DNA from: Bacteroidales bacterium
Lineage (GTDB): Bacteria; Bacteroidota; Bacteroidia; Bacteroidales; UBA932
Assembly (NCBI GenBank): GCA_017935505.1
Contig: JAGBHM010000026.1
Coordinates: 124,001 to 188,000 of the forward strand
Direction of reading: 5' to 3'
Length of the DNA: 64,000 nucleotides
The notes below the pieces were generated by a model that searched no databases, had not been told where the DNA came from, and saw only the letters and a program-made list of their open reading frames with translations. A program made the translations under genes and the position numbers. Positions 53,373 through 63,240 of this stretch are shown here, piece by piece (the stretch's first letter is position 1; every line of letters begins with the position of its first letter).

Positions 53373-54233
53373 ATGCTCAAAACACTTTTACTAATATCCG
53401 CATTGCTGCTGTCCTGCTCATGCTCCTTTTTTGAATCGGTTTCCAAAGGAGAGAAGGTGGTACAGATAGGTAATGCGGTGTTGTATAAAAGTGATCTCGA
53501 CAAAGTCTTGCCCAAAGGCGCCTCAGCGCTGGACAGCGCCACCCTGGCAGAGCAGTATGTGAATTCATGGATACTGAAGAGACTGATGCTCAACAAGGCC
53601 GAGGAGCAGTTGCCTAAAGAGGCGAAAGATGTCTCTGCTCTTTTGGAGGAGTATAGGAGCCAGCTTCTGGTCTTCAGGTATGAGAACAAGTATATAGAGG
53701 ACCGTCTCGACACTCTTGTTACAGATGAGGAGCAGCGTAATTATTATACTGCACACAAAGAGTCATTTGTAACAGACAATGGTGTTGTGAGGTGCCGTTT
53801 TGTGAAGATGCACAACAGCTCTCCAAATCTCTCCAAAGTACGGAGCCTGTCGGGTAAAAATGATACTGAGAGTGTGGACAAGATGGATGAGCTAGCCTAC
53901 AATTCTGCATATAAATATGATAATTATGGGAATAAATGGGTGGATATGCGAATAGTGGCACGAGATATGGATATGGATATCTCCGAACTGGTGGACAAAG
54001 TTGCAAGGAGAGGGGTTATAGAGCAGAAAGATTCAACATATTCCAACTTTCTGCAGGTTGTGGAGTTTGTCCTTCCGGGAGACATTTCTCCATATGAGTA
54101 CAATAAAGAGAAGATTGGCAACATATTGTTGAGCAAAAGGAAGCAGGAGCTGATAAATGTTCTGCATAAAGAGATTTTTAATGATGCCATGAGTGGTAAG
54201 AAAATAAAATTTGTTGAAAATGAAGATAATTAG
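53373..54233 (+). CDS. SurA-like periplasmic lipoprotein lacking a clear parvulin domain
   Basis: A 286-residue protein with a lipoprotein signal (LLLSC, C15). It resembles the N-terminal helical chaperone part of SurA-type peptidyl-prolyl isomerases (GNAVLYKSDLDKVLP, AEQYVNSWILKRLMLNKAEEQL, TDEEQRNYYTAHKESF). The segment where the isomerase core should lie, about 130-250, has none of the usual parvulin motifs such as the AxxxSQDPGSA block. It overlaps the following surA start by 14 bases. A chaperone for outer-membrane proteins is the likely role. Confidence 0.8.
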   Translation: MLKTLLLISALLLSCSCSFFESVSKGEKVVQIGNAVLYKSDLDKVLPKGASALDSATLAEQYVNSWILKRLMLNKAEEQLPKEAKDVSALLEEYRSQLLVFRYENKYIEDRLDTLVTDEEQRNYYTAHKESFVTDNGVVRCRFVKMHNSSPNLSKVRSLSGKNDTESVDKMDELAYNSAYKYDNYGNKWVDMRIVARDMDMDISELVDKVARRGVIEQKDSTYSNFLQVVEFVLPGDISPYEYNKEKIGNILLSKRKQELINVLHKEIFNDAMSGKKIKFVENEDN

Positions 54234-55581
54234 AAATGCTGTTTTTGGGTTGTTCCTAGTTTTGGGACAGTTCGCTTATGCCCAAACATATCAGGGTGGA
54301 CTAATTGACAAGACAATTGCATTGGTTGGAAACGAGATAATTACAATATCCCAGTTGGAGTCTGAGGTGCAGATGATGATGGCGCAAGGTATGATTTCGG
54401 GCCGTAGCAACATAAGGTGTGAGATTCTTGAGAATATGCTCACCCAGAAACTCTTTCTTACCCAGGCCAGACTCGACAGCCTTACCGTAAACCTGGATCA
54501 GGTTGAGTCTGAGCTCTCGAGCAGAATTGATAATGCCGTAGCCTCATTGGGTGGAGAGAAGGCAGTGGAGGACTATTTCAAAAAGCCGCTTCATAAACTG
54601 AAAAATGACTGGAGGGAGATTCTTAGCGACCAGAGCCTTACCCAGCAGATGCAGCAGAAAGTTATGCAGTCTGCAGGCAGTATGACCCCCTCAGATGTTG
54701 AGAGATTCTATAAAAAGGTTGACAAGGACAGTCTGCCTATCATATCTACACAATACAAATTGAGTCAGATTGTACTCTATCCGGTTAAAGAGCAGGCTGC
54801 AATGGCTGTGAAGGAGAGGTTGCTGGAGTTCCGCAACAGAATTCTGAATGGTGAGAGATTCAGCACCTTGGCAACAATCTACTCTCAGGACCCTGGAAGT
54901 GCAGGAAGAGGCGGCGAATTGAGAATGGCTCCTAAATCGATGTACTGGCCAGCCTTTTCAGATGCTGCAATGGCATTGAAACCGGGCCAGATTTCCCAGA
55001 TAGTTGAGACTCCAGACGGATTCCACCTTATACAGATGATTGAGAAGAGCGGTGACATGTTCAATGCCCGCCACATACTTCTGAAACCTGAATATACATC
55101 AGAAGACAGGGCAAAGGCATTCAAGACATTGGACAGCCTCAAAAGCAAAATCCTTTCTGACAGCCTTACATTTGAACTTGCTGCGAGGATCCATTCTCAG
55201 GATCCAAAATCTGCTGTAAGTGGAGGTCTTATGGCAGATGAGGGAACAGGATCTATATATTTTGAGAAGGACCAGCTGAAACCTGCAGACTATGCAGTGC
55301 TGAAGGATATGCAGCCGGGAGATATCTCTGCTCCACTTGAGTCTCTTGATAACGAAGGCAGGGGAAATACTATCTACAAAATCATAAAGCTGGAGGAGAT
55401 TGTACCGTCGCATACCGCAAATATAAAGGATGATTTCAATATCATACAGAATATCGCAGACAACAGGAAACAGACTGAGGCTATCGATGCCTTCATCAAA
55501 GAGAAACAGAAGAACAATCTGATTATAATTGACGATATGTTCAAGAAATGTGACTTTGAGAAGGAGGGATGGATTAAATAA
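54220..55581 (+). CDS. surA: Peptidyl-prolyl isomerase SurA
   Basis: A 453-residue periplasmic chaperone. A signal peptide (about 1-21, ending AYAQ) precedes a SurA N-domain (LVGNEIITISQLESEVQMMMAQG; RCEILENMLTQKLFLTQA), then two rotamase domains (IYSQDPGSAGRGGELRMAPKSMYWPAF and IHSQDPKSAVSGGLM). The start is the ATG at 54220; a TTG at 54211 is in frame but unneeded. It follows the SurA-like lipoprotein and precedes an OstA-like gene by 5 bases, suggesting one outer-membrane assembly unit. Confidence 0.92.
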   Translation: MKIIRNAVFGLFLVLGQFAYAQTYQGGLIDKTIALVGNEIITISQLESEVQMMMAQGMISGRSNIRCEILENMLTQKLFLTQARLDSLTVNLDQVESELSSRIDNAVASLGGEKAVEDYFKKPLHKLKNDWREILSDQSLTQQMQQKVMQSAGSMTPSDVERFYKKVDKDSLPIISTQYKLSQIVLYPVKEQAAMAVKERLLEFRNRILNGERFSTLATIYSQDPGSAGRGGELRMAPKSMYWPAFSDAAMALKPGQISQIVETPDGFHLIQMIEKSGDMFNARHILLKPEYTSEDRAKAFKTLDSLKSKILSDSLTFELAARIHSQDPKSAVSGGLMADEGTGSIYFEKDQLKPADYAVLKDMQPGDISAPLESLDNEGRGNTIYKIIKLEEIVPSHTANIKDDFNIIQNIADNRKQTEAIDAFIKEKQKNNLIIIDDMFKKCDFEKEGWIK

Positions 55582-55586
55582 CTGTT

Positions 55587-57995
55587 ATGAGGGGGAGAAT
55601 TTCACTACTGCTTATCGGTTTCATGCTTCTTTCTTCAATGGTTTTCTCACAGGAGAAGAGAGAGGCAAAGGACTCCCTTATACGTCTTATAGAGGCAAGT
55701 TCTGCGCAATTGCAGGAGGTTGATGGTGTCTCTTACCGAAAAATTATAGGCCCGGCAGCACGTTTCTTCCACAACAATACATATCTTATATGCGATACTG
55801 CATTGTGGAATGTAAATACAAATGTTATAAAGGCGTTGGGCAATGTCCAGATAATTCAGGACAATACTTTTCTTGTGAGCGACAAGATTGACTATCTGGT
55901 AGACCAGAACCTGGCCCAATTCAGAGGAACTCTTGTGGAACTGTTCGATAAGGAGGGTAATGTCCTCAGAACAAATTATCTCGATTACAATACAAAAGAT
56001 AGCATTGCCACATTCCATGCCGGTGGTGCCATGAGAAACAGTGACGGCAATCTCATTGAGAGCCGCAATGGTGAATACAGGGCTGCCGACAAAACCTTCT
56101 CATTCAAGGACAATGTGCAGATGTTTACCGATTCGGTCTTTATAAAATCGGTAAAAGTAGATTACAATACAGTTGAGAACAAGGCATATTTCGGCAAAGG
56201 GACAACTGCATGGCAGGAGGACAATATGCTCTTTGCCAATGCCGGAGTATTTGACAGACCCGAAAATGTTTTCCATTTTAACCGCGATAGCTATATCCTC
56301 ACAAAGGAGCAGGAGTTGTGGGCAGATACGCTTTCCTATTTCAGGAATACGGGTGTTGCCAACCTTTTTGACAATATCCAGATATTGGACACTGTGCAGC
56401 AGGCCTACTGTTTTGCCGACAAGGCGGTTTACAATCCAAAACCGATGAGGGTTGAACTGACTGCAAAACCGTCGGTGGCCATGTATAGTGTGGAAAATGG
56501 TGTGAGGGATACCATGTTTCTAGCGGCAGATACCATAAATTATTATATGATAAGGTATTGCGACATCGACTCGGTTGAGGTTGCAAAAGCTGCAGAGAGG
56601 AAGAGATTGTCGGATATAGATCCTCTGAAAAAGATAGAGGAGGAGGCGGCCATAAAGAGAAAAGAGAATGAGGATGCCCTCAGGTCACCTTTTATAAATG
56701 GCCCTCTTGATAAGGATAAGCTTGCTGCCTTGAAGGAGAATGGAAAACTGCTTCCGCCAGAGATTGATGCTGAGCGTACCGTTGCAGACACATCTGCTGC
56801 ACTTGCTGCTGCCGATTCGCTGGCACAACCTGCGGACCCGGTTATAGCAGCTCCCGATACCTCTTCTGTGACTTTTATAGATGCCTGGCGTAATGTGAAG
56901 GTATTCAGAAGTGATGTGCAGGCCTTGTGTGACTCTATGGTGTATACGGGTATCGATTCTATGGCACGTCTCTACATAAATCCTGTAATGTGGAATGATG
57001 TAAAGCATCAGTTTACATCCGACAGCATGCAAATTGTATTGAAAGACAATACTTTGAATAAAGCAAACCTGATAACCAACGCCTTTATCGCCTCGCAGGA
57101 AGATTCTGTGCATTTCAACCAGATAAAGGGTACGGAGATGGTTGCGTACTTCAAGGATAATGATCTCTACCGTTATGACGCATTGGGTGGTGCCTCAATG
57201 ATCTTTTATGTGGAGGAGGACAGTGTCATAACAATGATGAACCAGAAGGAGGGAAAGATAATTTCGGCAAAATTGAAGGAGAGAAAAGTTGAGAGGATAA
57301 AGTATTTTGAGAATTTAAGCAATAATCTTCTGCCTACATTCGGGCTGCCGCTTGAGGAGCAGAGATTGAGAGGCTTCAACTGGAGGGGAGAGGAGAGACC
57401 TCTCTCGAGATTTGAGGTGACAGACAGAAATATAAAACACTCCAGAAGGCATGAACTGGTTTCAGAAGTATTCCCAGACTATCCTTTTGCCAAGGTGTAT
57501 TTTGCATCTGCACGAGATTCAATATTGAATTATAAGGCACATTCCGACTCTTTGAGGGCTGCAAAAGAGCTGGCCCGTATAGAGGCCAAACAACGGGAGC
57601 GAGAGGCTGAGAAGCGTGATTCTCTGCTAAGATCCGCCCATCTTGCCGACAGCCTTGAAAATGCAAACCTTTTGGCCGATACAACTGCCACAGCTCTCTC
57701 TGAAGTTGCAGACTCAACTGCATCTGCCGGCACTTCAGAAATAGAGAGGAACAGGAAAATCTCTGATGAGATAGTTGCGCTTGAAGAGCAGATTGCAGCC
57801 AAAAAAATGCTAATGGATTCCAAACAGCAGGCTCTAGTGCCTAAAGAGCAGATTTTAAAACTTGAGAAAGAGGAGAGGCGACGGATCAAAAAGGAGCAGG
57901 CATTGTTGAGGAAGGAGATGAAGGGCTATAGGCGTGAACTCAAGAGGCTTGAAAAGAAGTTGGAAAGATTGGAAAAGAAAAAGGGCAGCCGTTAA
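55587..57995 (+). CDS. OstA-like LPS-transport family protein with a charged coiled-coil tail
   Basis: An 802-residue exported protein, signal peptide about 1-21 (MVFSQ). Residues about 45-330 contain repeated OstA/LptA-type beta segments (NNTYLICDTALWNVNTNVIKALGNVQIIQDNTFLVSDKIDY, TFSFKDNVQMFTDSV). A second set recurs at about 430-560. The last 120 residues or so are highly charged and helical (long Glu/Lys/Arg runs). LptA and LptD share this fold to carry lipopolysaccharide across the periplasm, so a bridging role is plausible, and there is no LptD-like barrel. Confidence 0.88.
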   Translation: MRGRISLLLIGFMLLSSMVFSQEKREAKDSLIRLIEASSAQLQEVDGVSYRKIIGPAARFFHNNTYLICDTALWNVNTNVIKALGNVQIIQDNTFLVSDKIDYLVDQNLAQFRGTLVELFDKEGNVLRTNYLDYNTKDSIATFHAGGAMRNSDGNLIESRNGEYRAADKTFSFKDNVQMFTDSVFIKSVKVDYNTVENKAYFGKGTTAWQEDNMLFANAGVFDRPENVFHFNRDSYILTKEQELWADTLSYFRNTGVANLFDNIQILDTVQQAYCFADKAVYNPKPMRVELTAKPSVAMYSVENGVRDTMFLAADTINYYMIRYCDIDSVEVAKAAERKRLSDIDPLKKIEEEAAIKRKENEDALRSPFINGPLDKDKLAALKENGKLLPPEIDAERTVADTSAALAAADSLAQPADPVIAAPDTSSVTFIDAWRNVKVFRSDVQALCDSMVYTGIDSMARLYINPVMWNDVKHQFTSDSMQIVLKDNTLNKANLITNAFIASQEDSVHFNQIKGTEMVAYFKDNDLYRYDALGGASMIFYVEEDSVITMMNQKEGKIISAKLKERKVERIKYFENLSNNLLPTFGLPLEEQRLRGFNWRGEERPLSRFEVTDRNIKHSRRHELVSEVFPDYPFAKVYFASARDSILNYKAHSDSLRAAKELARIEAKQREREAEKRDSLLRSAHLADSLENANLLADTTATALSEVADSTASAGTSEIERNRKISDEIVALEEQIAAKKMLMDSKQQALVPKEQILKLEKEERRRIKKEQALLRKEMKGYRRELKRLEKKLERLEKKKGSR

Positions 57996-58011
57996 TGACT
58001 GCCCTTTATTT
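57980..58011. terminator. Terminator overlapping the stop of the OstA-like gene
   Basis: AAAGGGCAG (57980-57988) pairs with CTGCCCTTT (57999-58007) around a 10-base loop that contains the TAA stop, followed by ATTTAT. It faces the convergent SusD gene. Confidence 0.75.
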
Positions 58012-58032
58012 ATGGATTAATAGAAATTTCTA

Positions 58033-59502
58033 TTAATAACCAGGGTTCTGTTGAAGTTCAGGGTGAATACTTCTTTCAGTATCTGAAATAGGAAGAACCA
58101 CTCTATGGTCGTCCCAAGTGATCACCTCTCTTGGAGAACCTGCAAAGTCATTCTCATCGATGCTCTGGTCTCTAACGATTGAACCGCCTTTTCTCATTAC
58201 ATCAAAGAATCTGTGGCCCTCGCCGATAAACTCTTTGTGGCGCTCAGTTGCAATCAAATCCAAAGTTGCAGTTACATCCTCTGCGGTGAGGTCTGCTCTC
58301 TTTCTTACAGCATTCAGATAATCGTCAGCAATATCCTGATGCCCGCCAAGTTCAAGAGCTGCCTCTGCTGCCATCAAGTAAGCATCGGTAATTCTGAACA
58401 ATCTTGGGTTGTTCTGTCTGAAAGTAGTTCCACCCTCATTGCCGATGAATTTCTTAAGCCAGTAGAAACCTCTATCTTTGATAATGCCGGTTTCAGGATC
58501 ATTGTATTTGATCATCTGTGCCCTTACGTCGTTTGGAGTATCTTTGAACAATTCTCTCCATTTCTTTGTAGGGATAACTGATTTACCTGCATTGCTTGCC
58601 TCAAACCAAAGGTTGTGATAGATTGTGTAGAAACCACCATCTGAGTCGATATCACCGTCGGCTGTAACAAGGAATTCCATTACAGACTCATCATCACATA
58701 CTTTGCTCCAGTAGTTGAGATATTCTTCATTAGGAACCAATCTGTATGGAGATTCCTCCACTACCTCAGAACATGCCTCATAAGCAGTTTTGTAATCACC
58801 TTTATAAAGGGCAATCTTGCCTTGCAACATTTTTGCTGCCCAATAGTTGAAGTGACCATCGTTTTTGCTCTTTGAAAGAAGTCCGAGAGCTGTCTGTACA
58901 TCAGACTCTGCCTGAGCATAAGTCTCAGCTACGGTATTTCTAGGCAATCTTGCCTCTGAAGGAGAAATAACAGATGTGAGGATAATTGCGCCCAAAGAGG
59001 CTCCGTTATCTTTAAGGTATGGATATCCGTAAAGTCTTGCCAAATCGAAGTAGCACAAAGATCTGATTGCATATGCCTGTCCGGTCAAATCATTTTTGAG
59101 ATCCTCTTCGGCTGTTGATATTGTCTCAAGAGTATTAATGTTGGCAATGAATGTATTTGCCTTCATTATTATATTATAGTAGTTCTGCCAGAAACTGAAA
59201 TAGTTTGTCTGAGTTGGCGAGAAATCCAATTGATATACTGTAGAACCTGTTCCACCCATATCCAAAGGATAAAGGTTGTCGGCTCTCATATCACCCATAT
59301 AAACCATATATGTTCCATACATATTGTAGTACATCAGGTCTATGTAAAGACCATTTGCTGCAACTTTGGCGTCATCCATGGTTACCATTGCACTTTCAGC
59401 TACCACTGAGTCTGTAGGCACTTTATCAAGGAAGCCTTCGCATGAAGAGACTCCCAGCAGGAGGCCGGCAGCAATTGCTATGTTGGTTATAAATTTTTTC
59501 AT
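58033..59502 (-). CDS. RagB/SusD-family outer-membrane lipoprotein
   Basis: A 489-residue lipoprotein with a signal peptide and lipobox (GVSSC, C21). The family blocks are CEGFLDKVPTDSV at the mature N-terminus, the TPR-like helices with TGQAYAIRSLCYFDLARLYGYPYL, and the C-terminal NAVRKRADL and ATERHKEFIGEGHRFFDVMRKGG. SusD-like proteins cap the SusC barrel as surface lids for glycans or peptides. The substrate cannot be told; no glycoside hydrolase, peptidase or regulator lies beside it. It starts 49 bases after the SusC stop. Confidence 0.96.
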   Translation of the reverse strand: MKKFITNIAIAAGLLLGVSSCEGFLDKVPTDSVVAESAMVTMDDAKVAANGLYIDLMYYNMYGTYMVYMGDMRADNLYPLDMGGTGSTVYQLDFSPTQTNYFSFWQNYYNIIMKANTFIANINTLETISTAEEDLKNDLTGQAYAIRSLCYFDLARLYGYPYLKDNGASLGAIILTSVISPSEARLPRNTVAETYAQAESDVQTALGLLSKSKNDGHFNYWAAKMLQGKIALYKGDYKTAYEACSEVVEESPYRLVPNEEYLNYWSKVCDDESVMEFLVTADGDIDSDGGFYTIYHNLWFEASNAGKSVIPTKKWRELFKDTPNDVRAQMIKYNDPETGIIKDRGFYWLKKFIGNEGGTTFRQNNPRLFRITDAYLMAAEAALELGGHQDIADDYLNAVRKRADLTAEDVTATLDLIATERHKEFIGEGHRFFDVMRKGGSIVRDQSIDENDFAGSPREVITWDDHRVVLPISDTERSIHPELQQNPGY

Positions 59503-59551
59503 ACTAAAATCCGTTTTAATTTATCATAATTAATGCTTGATAGATTCATTC

Positions 59552-62500
59552 TTAGAAGCTTACTTCAACACCGAATGTTACAGTTCTCATAGCAGGCATT
59601 CCCAATGAGTAGAAACCGCTGTTCTGGATTTCAGGATCTACATGCAGTTTAGAGAATGTAAGCAAGTTTGCACCGGCAACATATACACGTGCACTTGTCA
59701 AGCTGAGTTTGTTTACAAATGTTCTAGGAATGTTATATGATATTGTAGCATTCTTCAATCTCAAATAATCACCTTTGTGAAGGAATCTGTCGGAATCATA
59801 GTAAGCACCTTGATTGTTGCCTGCAATACGCATCGGATATTTTGCATTTGTGTTGTTTGCAGAGTAAGAATCAATTTGTGATTTACCTATATTTCTGTGG
59901 AACTCACGGTAACCGTCGGTGTACATATCATCTGTACCATCATCCCAGATGTAGTGGCCATATTTGTATGACCATGCCATTGAGAAGTTCAAATCTTTCC
60001 ATCTCAATGCTACGTTGAAACCACCGTAACCTTTTGGTAGGGCAGTTTTGCCGTCGAGGATCATAGAACCTGCATAGTTTCTGTTGGTAGGAGCATAGTT
60101 GTAACTGTCGTAAGGCATCTTTTCGCCTTCAGCAATCTTGGTGCCGTCTTTAAGAACTACATCCATATCAACTGTTTCACCTTTCTCATAGAATGAGCCC
60201 TCTGCATATAGAGGCATACCTGCTTTGATTACGTGACCGTAACCGTCGTCATAATCCTCTTTTGCATATCCTAGGTAATGACGTGAGTAGTACTGGTAGA
60301 ATGCATATCCTGCTTTCCAAATGTAAGGACGTGATGTCTGGGTCTCACCTTCCTCTGAGAGAGAGAGGATCTCATTATCGATAGTTGACCAGTTGGCACC
60401 AACTGACAAATCCCAATCATCTTTTTTGAGGATATCTACATTCACCGAAATTTCCCAACCTCTGTTCTTCATTGCACCTACATTTGAAAGAGTGCTTGTG
60501 AAACCGGTTGTAGAAGGGATTTTAGCATCCAACAACAAATCAGAAGTCTCTTTTTCATAGTACTCTACAGAGACAGTGTATTTGTCAAATATTGTAGCGT
60601 CCAATGCAACGTTCCAGTTCTTGTTTTTCTCCCAAGTAAGGTCTGCGTTTGCAAGATTTGAAGGATAGCTTGCACCTTGGTCGCCATATACGCCATAATC
60701 GTAAACAGACATATAGCCGAAATAGTCAGAAGGAAGTGTTCCGCTGGTTCCATATGATCCACGGAGTTTACCATCGTTCAACCATGCGAAATCCATGAAT
60801 TTCTCATTTGCGAATCTCCATGATCCGGATACTGACCAGAAGTTGCCCCAACGGGTTTCAGGAGCAAGTCTTGAAGAACCGTCGCGTCTGAATGTTCCTG
60901 TGATGTAGTATCTTGCACCAAAATCATAGCTAAGGCTTCCCAATACTGAAAGAAGGCCCTCTTCACGGCTGTATGAGTAGCTTGAGTCATACTCTGTACC
61001 AAAATAAGACTCAGTAGCACCTGCATATGAGAAGCTGGTCTTACCGGCTCTTGTCATTCTGTATTTCTCTTCCTCAGCCTCCCATGCTGCCATTGCTGAA
61101 ACATGATGTTCACCCCAAGTTTTGTCGAAGTTCAACTGGGTAGAACTTACCATTCTATTGATATTTCTATGACGGTCACTCATGTAACCACCTGGCTCAC
61201 CATAAGCGGTGAAGTTAGGGTGGCCATACAACCATCCGAATCTGTCATGAACATACAGCCAGTCGCTGCTTATTGTTGATTTTGCAGTGAGCCATTCAGT
61301 GAATTTCACTTCCATCCAACCTTTCAACAACAGACGGTTCTGGCGTGCGTCGTTGATCTGCATATCGTATGTAGGAACAGGGTTGACTGTACTTACTGTA
61401 GGGTTCCAGCGCTCCATATACAACTCGCCGGTCTCTCTGTAAGCATAAGGCCATCTGTCATTCAAGTATACTTTCCAGATTGTGTAAGGGTCATCTTTAG
61501 AGTGGTCTTCCTGGTGACCTTCCTGGAATGTCCAAGAGTATTGCAAGTTACCACCCAATCTGATGTATTTGTTCAGTTTTGCCTCACCGTTTACAGTTGT
61601 AGAAACCCTCTGCAAATTCTCAATTGTTGTAAGACCCTGTTGGTCTGAGTAAGCTACCGATGCGTAGATTCTGCCTTTCTCACCACCGCCTGATACGCTG
61701 TACTCATAGTTCTGGGCAATACCTTTGCGGAACAATACATCTTCCCAATCTTTGTAGATATATTTGCTCTCATCTCTTGCAGGATAATTCTGCTGTACTT
61801 TTGCATCTACATAAGCCTCAAGTGTGCCGTAGTTTTTCCATGAATTAGGATTTCTTTCTCCATAATGTGTCCATGCCAATCTGTGCAACTGCTCTGTCTC
61901 TGAATCTGATGCCAAAGGATAGTTGTCGTATGCAAAATATGATACACCCACGCTGCCTTTAAAAGTAGATGTAACTTTACCTTGCTGACCTTTTTTGGTT
62001 GTGATCAGAATAACACCATTGGATGCACGTGAACCGTAAAGTGAAGCTGCAGCAGCATCTTTCAAGATAGTGATTGACTCAATGTCTGACGGATTCAAGA
62101 ATGACATTGCAGTAGTTGAAATGTTTCCTGAAGACCAGTCACCACTTGTAGCAGGAACACCGTCGATTACATACAAAGGAGCATTGCCGGCATTGAATGA
62201 ACCGAAACCACGGATGCTGATATCAGCTTGGGCACCAGGCTGTCCTGATGAAGCTGCTACCTGTACGCCGGGAGCTTTACCAGACAATACAGACTCAAAG
62301 CTCATTACTGGAGCGTCTTTGAGCGCGTCATCTTTTACAACGGTTGCCGATCCTGAGTAAGATCCTTTCTTTACAGTACCGTATGCAACAACCATCACAT
62401 CATCCAGTACCTCTGTGTCTGGAGGAAGAATTGCGTTTACAACGGCTTTGCCATTTACAGGAATTTCAATTGTTTTAAATCCGATAGATGAGAATACAAG

Positions 62501-62704
62501 GACTGCGTCATTTGGAACATTATCCAATGCATACTCTCCATTGTCATCAGAGGTGGCAATCATTTGAGTACCCTTTACAACGATACTTGCAAAAGAAACC
62601 GCACTGCCATCTTCTGCAGAACTTACCTTTCCGGTAATTCTCGATTGCGCAAACAGTAATCCGGATGTGAGCACCGCAAGCGCGAGCAGGAATAATTTTC
62701 TCAT
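59552..62704 (-). CDS. SusC/RagA-family TonB-linked outer-membrane protein
   Basis: A 1050-residue barrel protein. Signal peptide about 1-20; a carboxypeptidase-regulatory-like domain at about 21-100 (SRITGKVSSAEDGSAVSFASIVVKG); a plug at about 110-230 (VVAYGTVKKGSYSGSA, GQPGAQADISIRGFGSFN, DIESITILKDAAAASLYGSRASNGVI); then a beta-barrel ending in an aromatic residue (GVEVSF). There is no secretin/TonB signalling (STN) domain, so control through an ECF sigma/anti-sigma pair is unlikely. Imports a ligand with SusD and TonB energy. Confidence 0.96.
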   Translation of the reverse strand: MRKLFLLALAVLTSGLLFAQSRITGKVSSAEDGSAVSFASIVVKGTQMIATSDDNGEYALDNVPNDAVLVFSSIGFKTIEIPVNGKAVVNAILPPDTEVLDDVMVVAYGTVKKGSYSGSATVVKDDALKDAPVMSFESVLSGKAPGVQVAASSGQPGAQADISIRGFGSFNAGNAPLYVIDGVPATSGDWSSGNISTTAMSFLNPSDIESITILKDAAAASLYGSRASNGVILITTKKGQQGKVTSTFKGSVGVSYFAYDNYPLASDSETEQLHRLAWTHYGERNPNSWKNYGTLEAYVDAKVQQNYPARDESKYIYKDWEDVLFRKGIAQNYEYSVSGGGEKGRIYASVAYSDQQGLTTIENLQRVSTTVNGEAKLNKYIRLGGNLQYSWTFQEGHQEDHSKDDPYTIWKVYLNDRWPYAYRETGELYMERWNPTVSTVNPVPTYDMQINDARQNRLLLKGWMEVKFTEWLTAKSTISSDWLYVHDRFGWLYGHPNFTAYGEPGGYMSDRHRNINRMVSSTQLNFDKTWGEHHVSAMAAWEAEEEKYRMTRAGKTSFSYAGATESYFGTEYDSSYSYSREEGLLSVLGSLSYDFGARYYITGTFRRDGSSRLAPETRWGNFWSVSGSWRFANEKFMDFAWLNDGKLRGSYGTSGTLPSDYFGYMSVYDYGVYGDQGASYPSNLANADLTWEKNKNWNVALDATIFDKYTVSVEYYEKETSDLLLDAKIPSTTGFTSTLSNVGAMKNRGWEISVNVDILKKDDWDLSVGANWSTIDNEILSLSEEGETQTSRPYIWKAGYAFYQYYSRHYLGYAKEDYDDGYGHVIKAGMPLYAEGSFYEKGETVDMDVVLKDGTKIAEGEKMPYDSYNYAPTNRNYAGSMILDGKTALPKGYGGFNVALRWKDLNFSMAWSYKYGHYIWDDGTDDMYTDGYREFHRNIGKSQIDSYSANNTNAKYPMRIAGNNQGAYYDSDRFLHKGDYLRLKNATISYNIPRTFVNKLSLTSARVYVAGANLLTFSKLHVDPEIQNSGFYSLGMPAMRTVTFGVEVSF

Positions 62705-63240
62705 AGTTAATGAATTAGTTAAAAAATAAAGTTTTTTAGTTTAGCTTCAGTACACTATTATATTTACAGAATAAAGGCGCAACTGTAGATATATGTCTCT
62801 TGATGAATTGGGCAATTTCTTTCAAAGATAAGAAATTTTCTGCGAAACTCATGACTTTTTTAAAAATAGATTGCTACAACATGCTATTACATGGAGATTT
62901 GATAGAGAATGAGTCTCTCTTGATTGGAGAATATTGATTGTAGGGATGTGTTTAAAATATTCTGGTCGTGATAATGTCAAATTTGTGGTGAAAAAAGTGG
63001 ATTTTTTCATGAAAATCCTTCTTTTTGCGATTTAAAGTGCTAAAAATGATTGAACTTTGAACCAAATTGTCCGAAAGATGATAGAATCTGTAAAAAATTG
63101 CTATCTTTGAGTTTGATTACATTTTTCCATAGGGAGAGAGCTGTTTCTACAATATTTTGCTCATATTGTGTAATAGTTTAGTAATCAGAGTACTAAGCGC
63201 TAAACGCAAAAACTAATTTCTAACTAATTTTAAAATCTAT
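62705..63240. other. 536-base intergenic region between two divergent SusC genes
   Basis: AT-rich non-coding DNA. A minus-strand -7 element TATCTTTG (62830-62823) lies about 120 bases before the SusC gene at 62704, and a plus-strand TATCTTTG (63102-63109) about 130 bases before the SusC gene at 63241. No clear TTTG partners were found for either. A 7-bp inverted repeat ACAATAT / ATATTGT (63149-63169) and a repeat of ACTAATTT (near 63211-63230) lie in the plus-strand leader. No long inverted repeats that would suggest DNA inversion were seen, and no small protein is supported. Confidence 0.6.

Noticed and set aside
62705..63240. Invertible DNA region controlling the SusC genes
   Set aside because: No long inverted repeats flank the region, and no recombinase gene lies in the window; the two SusC genes are too different at their 5' ends for recent inversion exchange.
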